DNA of 34,615 nucleotides, from assembly GCA_002257045.1 (NCBI GenBank), contig NCHD01000029.1, positions 1-34,615 on the forward strand, in the 5' to 3' direction. The notes below the pieces were generated by a model. That model saw only the letters and a list, made by a program, of their open reading frames with translations. It had not been told where the DNA came from and did not search any database. Below are positions 32,492 to 34,615 of the stretch, piece after piece. Positions within the stretch are counted from its first letter, which is position 1. Each line of letters begins with the position of its first letter. Origin of the DNA: Hydrogenophilales bacterium 16-61-112 (GTDB lineage: Bacteria; Pseudomonadota; Gammaproteobacteria; Burkholderiales; Thiobacillaceae). The translations under genes were made by a program, and so were the position numbers.

Positions 32492-33793
32492 ATGATGTTT
32501 AAACGCGCCAGTGCCCTGGTATTGGCATTAGGTGGCATGACAGGCTATGCCTTTGCTACCAATGGAATGAATGTGGAAGGGTTTGGCCCGATCGCAAGCG
32601 GCTTGGGCGGCGCCTCGATGGCCTATGACAATGGTGCGGCAGCCATGATGAACAATCCGGCCACCCTCGGTCTGGGGGCGGAGGGCGATACCGTGTCGCT
32701 GATGATTGGTTATCTGGGGCCTGACGTGTCTGTGGTCGGGGAGAAATCCTCGGGTGGCGATGCCTATTACATGCCGGCAGCAGGCTGGACCCGTAAAAGC
32801 GGCAGCCTGACCTACGGCGTGGGTATGTTCGCCCAGGGCGGGATGGGGACCGAGTACGCAAGGGGCGTGGATGGCCTGCCCGAGCGTTCCGAACTGGGCG
32901 TGGGACGACTGATTGCGCCGCTGGTTTACAACGTGAGTCCAAAACTGTCGATCGGCGGCTCGGTGGACTTCGTCTGGGCCATGCTGGATTTGCAAATGGC
33001 GATGCCTATTGCGAGCATGGCGAATCTGATTACAGAGCCGGGTAATGGAACCATTGGGGGTGCGCTGGGCGGAATGATAACGGCGGGCTATGACAATGCA
33101 CGCCTTGATTACAGTGATGACAGCGATTACAGCGGAAAGGCCAAAGGCCATGGTTTTGCGGGGAAAATCGGCTTTACCTACAAGATCAGCGACACCGTGA
33201 ATGTGGGCGGCACCTATCATTCGAAAACCAGTCTGGGCGACCTCGAAACGGGATCGGTTGGTGCTTCGATGATTGTGACTGATACGGTCAATCCGACACA
33301 GACTGTGCCTGGCAAGATTTCCGTTCGTGATTTCCAGTGGCCGGAAACCTTTGGCCTCGGCGTGGCGGTTCGGGCCAGCCCCGAATTGATGCTAGCGGCT
33401 GACTGGAAGCGCATCAACTGGCGCGACGTGATGAAGAGCTTCACCATGACGTATACCGCGATGGGTGACAGCGTGACGTTTGCCTTGCCGCAAAACTGGG
33501 AAAACCAGGACGTACTGCAGCTTGGCCTGGCCTACAAGGCGACGGCTGCGCTGACGTTGCGGGCGGGCGCCAGCTTTTCGGACAGCCCTGTCCCCGACAG
33601 CACCTTGAATTACCTGTTTCCGGCGATCGTGAAGAATCACTACATGGCGGGTTTGGGGTATGCGATCAATGACCGCTCCGGCGTCGACTTCTCGCTGCAG
33701 TTCGCCCCGGAAGTGGAACAAACGGATTCAATCGGCCGTATCATCTCTCACTCGCAGACCAATTGGCAGCTGCTGTATAGCGTGCGCTTCTAG
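32492..33793 (+). CDS. FadL/OmpP1/TodX-family outer-membrane transport protein
   Basis: A 433-residue outer-membrane barrel for uptake (or passage) of hydrophobic compounds. After a signal peptide (ALVLALGGMTGYAFA) the mature N-terminus TNGMNVEGFGPIASGLGGASMAYDNGAAAMMNNPATLG is the classic FadL hatch start with NPA. The barrel ends in a C-terminal Phe (LLYSVRF). AGGAGA upstream marks the start at 32492 (or 32495). It is divergent from the halogenase-like gene, sharing a 215-nt intergenic region, and ends at a strong terminator. Substrate is unknown; long-chain fatty acids or aromatic hydrocarbons are family substrates. Confidence 0.88.
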   Translation: MMFKRASALVLALGGMTGYAFATNGMNVEGFGPIASGLGGASMAYDNGAAAMMNNPATLGLGAEGDTVSLMIGYLGPDVSVVGEKSSGGDAYYMPAAGWTRKSGSLTYGVGMFAQGGMGTEYARGVDGLPERSELGVGRLIAPLVYNVSPKLSIGGSVDFVWAMLDLQMAMPIASMANLITEPGNGTIGGALGGMITAGYDNARLDYSDDSDYSGKAKGHGFAGKIGFTYKISDTVNVGGTYHSKTSLGDLETGSVGASMIVTDTVNPTQTVPGKISVRDFQWPETFGLGVAVRASPELMLAADWKRINWRDVMKSFTMTYTAMGDSVTFALPQNWENQDVLQLGLAYKATAALTLRAGASFSDSPVPDSTLNYLFPAIVKNHYMAGLGYAINDRSGVDFSLQFAPEVEQTDSIGRIISHSQTNWQLLYSVRF

Positions 33794-33820
33794 GTCTTGA
33801 GGATTTCAGGGTCGGTGTAG

Positions 33821-33849
33821 ATGGCGCGGACTTCCGCGCCATTTCTTTT
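33821..33849 (+). terminator. Rho-independent terminator after the FadL-like gene
   Basis: ATGGCGCGG (33821-33829) pairs perfectly with CCGCGCCAT (33834-33842) around ACTT and is followed by TTCTTTT. It lies 27 nt after the FadL-like stop and before tsaD. Confidence 0.9.
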
Positions 33850-33869
33850 GAGCTTAATGAGGTTTTTAC

Positions 33870-34615
33870 ATGCTGGTGCTGGGCGTCGAGTCCTCCTGTG
33901 ATGAAACCGGTGTCGCGCTGTATGACCGTGAACGCGGCCTGTTGGCACACGCCCTGTATTCGCAGATCGCCATGCACAACGACTACGGCGGCGTGGTGCC
34001 GGAACTGGCCTCGCGCGACCATATCCGGCGCGTATTGCCGTTGACGCGGCAGATTCTGGTCGAGAGCGGCTGCAGCCTGGCCGACCTCGACGGCATCGCC
34101 TACACCCAGGGTCCGGGGCTGGCCGGTGCCTTGCTGGTGGGCGCCGGGATGGCACGCGCGCTGGCGTATGCGCTGGGCATCCCGGCGGTCGGCGTGCATC
34201 ACCTCGAAGGCCACCTGCTCTCCCCGCTGATTTCCGATACCCCGCCCGAATTCCCCTTCGTCGCCCTGCTGGTATCAGGGGGGCACACCCAGCTGATGCT
34301 GGTGGAAGGGGTCGGCCGCTACACCCTGCTGGGCGAAACGCTGGACGACGCGGCGGGCGAGGCGTTCGACAAGACCGCGCAGCTGCTCGGTCTGGGCTAC
34401 CCCGGCGGCCCGGCGCTGTCGAAGCTGGCCGCCAGTGGCGACGCCACCCGCTTCACCCTGCCGCGCCCGATGCTGCATTCCGGCGATTTCGATTTCAGCT
34501 TCAGCGGGCTGAAAACCGCCGTGCTGACGCTGGTACGCAAAGTGGGGCAGGACGCAGCGGCCGACATCGCAGCGGCGTTTCAGGACGCAGCGGTGGACGT
34601 ACTGGTGGGCAAAAG
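33870..34615 (+). CDS. tsaD: tRNA N6-adenosine threonylcarbamoyltransferase TsaD (3' partial)
   Basis: Kae1/TsaD ATPase-like subunit of the complex that forms t6A37 on ANN-decoding tRNAs, truncated by the window end after 248 residues. The start [19 protein letters not shown] is diagnostic. Metal ligands His111 and His115 lie in [10 protein letters not shown], followed by [16 protein letters not shown] and [19 protein letters not shown], then [16 protein letters not shown] at 33870 has a GAGG ribosome site. The frame has no stop before base 34615. About 90 C-terminal residues should lie beyond the window. Confidence 0.95.
   Translation, partial: MLVLGVESSCDETGVALYDRERGLLAHALYSQIAMHNDYGGVVPELASRDHIRRVLPLTRQILVESGCSLADLDGIAYTQGPGLAGALLVGAGMARALAYALGIPAVGVHHLEGHLLSPLISDTPPEFPFVALLVSGGHTQLMLVEGVGRYTLLGETLDDAAGEAFDKTAQLLGLGYPGGPALSKLAASGDATRFTLPRPMLHSGDFDFSFSGLKTAVLTLVRKVGQDAAADIAAAFQDAAVDVLVGK

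Overview
The window is about 34.6 kb of dense, GC-rich bacterial chromosome. Codon use, gene order (miaB-phoH-ybeY-corC, gluQ, sbcB, tsaD) and Gram-negative outer-membrane genes (TonB-dependent receptor, FadL-like porin, lipoprotein, PagL-like deacylase) point to a betaproteobacterium, perhaps a Thiobacillus-like member of the Nitrosomonadales; the family-level guess is inference. No insertion sequence, phage gene, CRISPR array or rRNA was seen.

Region 1 (1-9777) is a tightly packed, translationally coupled cobalamin uptake, salvage and lower-ligand assembly operon: a TonB-dependent receptor (5' cut by the window edge), a small membrane protein, cobO, bluB, cbiB, cobD, cobQ, cobU, cobT, cobC and cobS. 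Corrin-ring genes are absent, so the set looks built to take in corrinoids, adenosylate them, attach aminopropanol, make dimethylbenzimidazole and finish the nucleotide loop. cbiB carries an internal out-of-frame deletion that removes the conserved SPN region and fuses its N-terminal part in frame to cobD. cobQ has a 24-bp tandem duplication at its N-terminus.

Region 2 (9822-17225) is housekeeping: a GT4 glycosyltransferase, gluQ, an unrecognised small protein, tRNA-Met(CAT) with a strong sigma70 promoter, the miaB-phoH-ybeY-corC operon ending in a clear terminator, then an orphan CopZ-N-terminal-like Fe-S/zinc metallochaperone. Region 3 (17327-20633) holds a MidA-like methyltransferase (minus), a pteridine-reductase-like SDR and exonuclease I.

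Region 4 (20669-33793) is the most interesting part: two opposed gene blocks that together resemble an aryl polyene (xanthomonadin-type) pigment locus. The plus block encodes ketosynthase, chain-length-factor-like ketosynthase, hotdog dehydratase and ketoreductase, coupled to a CPA2-type antiporter. The minus block encodes a halogenase-like flavoprotein, a XanB2-like chorismatase (3-hydroxybenzoate supply), a lysophospholipid-type acyltransferase, a GT2 glycosyltransferase, a PagL-like lipid A deacylase and a UbiE-like methyltransferase. Between the blocks lie a BamE/SmpA-like secreted protein, a YajG-like lipoprotein of visibly lower GC and a gene-free stretch with a long hairpin repeat. Divergent from the halogenase-like gene is a FadL-type outer-membrane protein. 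Carrier proteins, aryl-CoA/ACP ligase, thioesterase and exporter are not in the window. The window ends inside tsaD.
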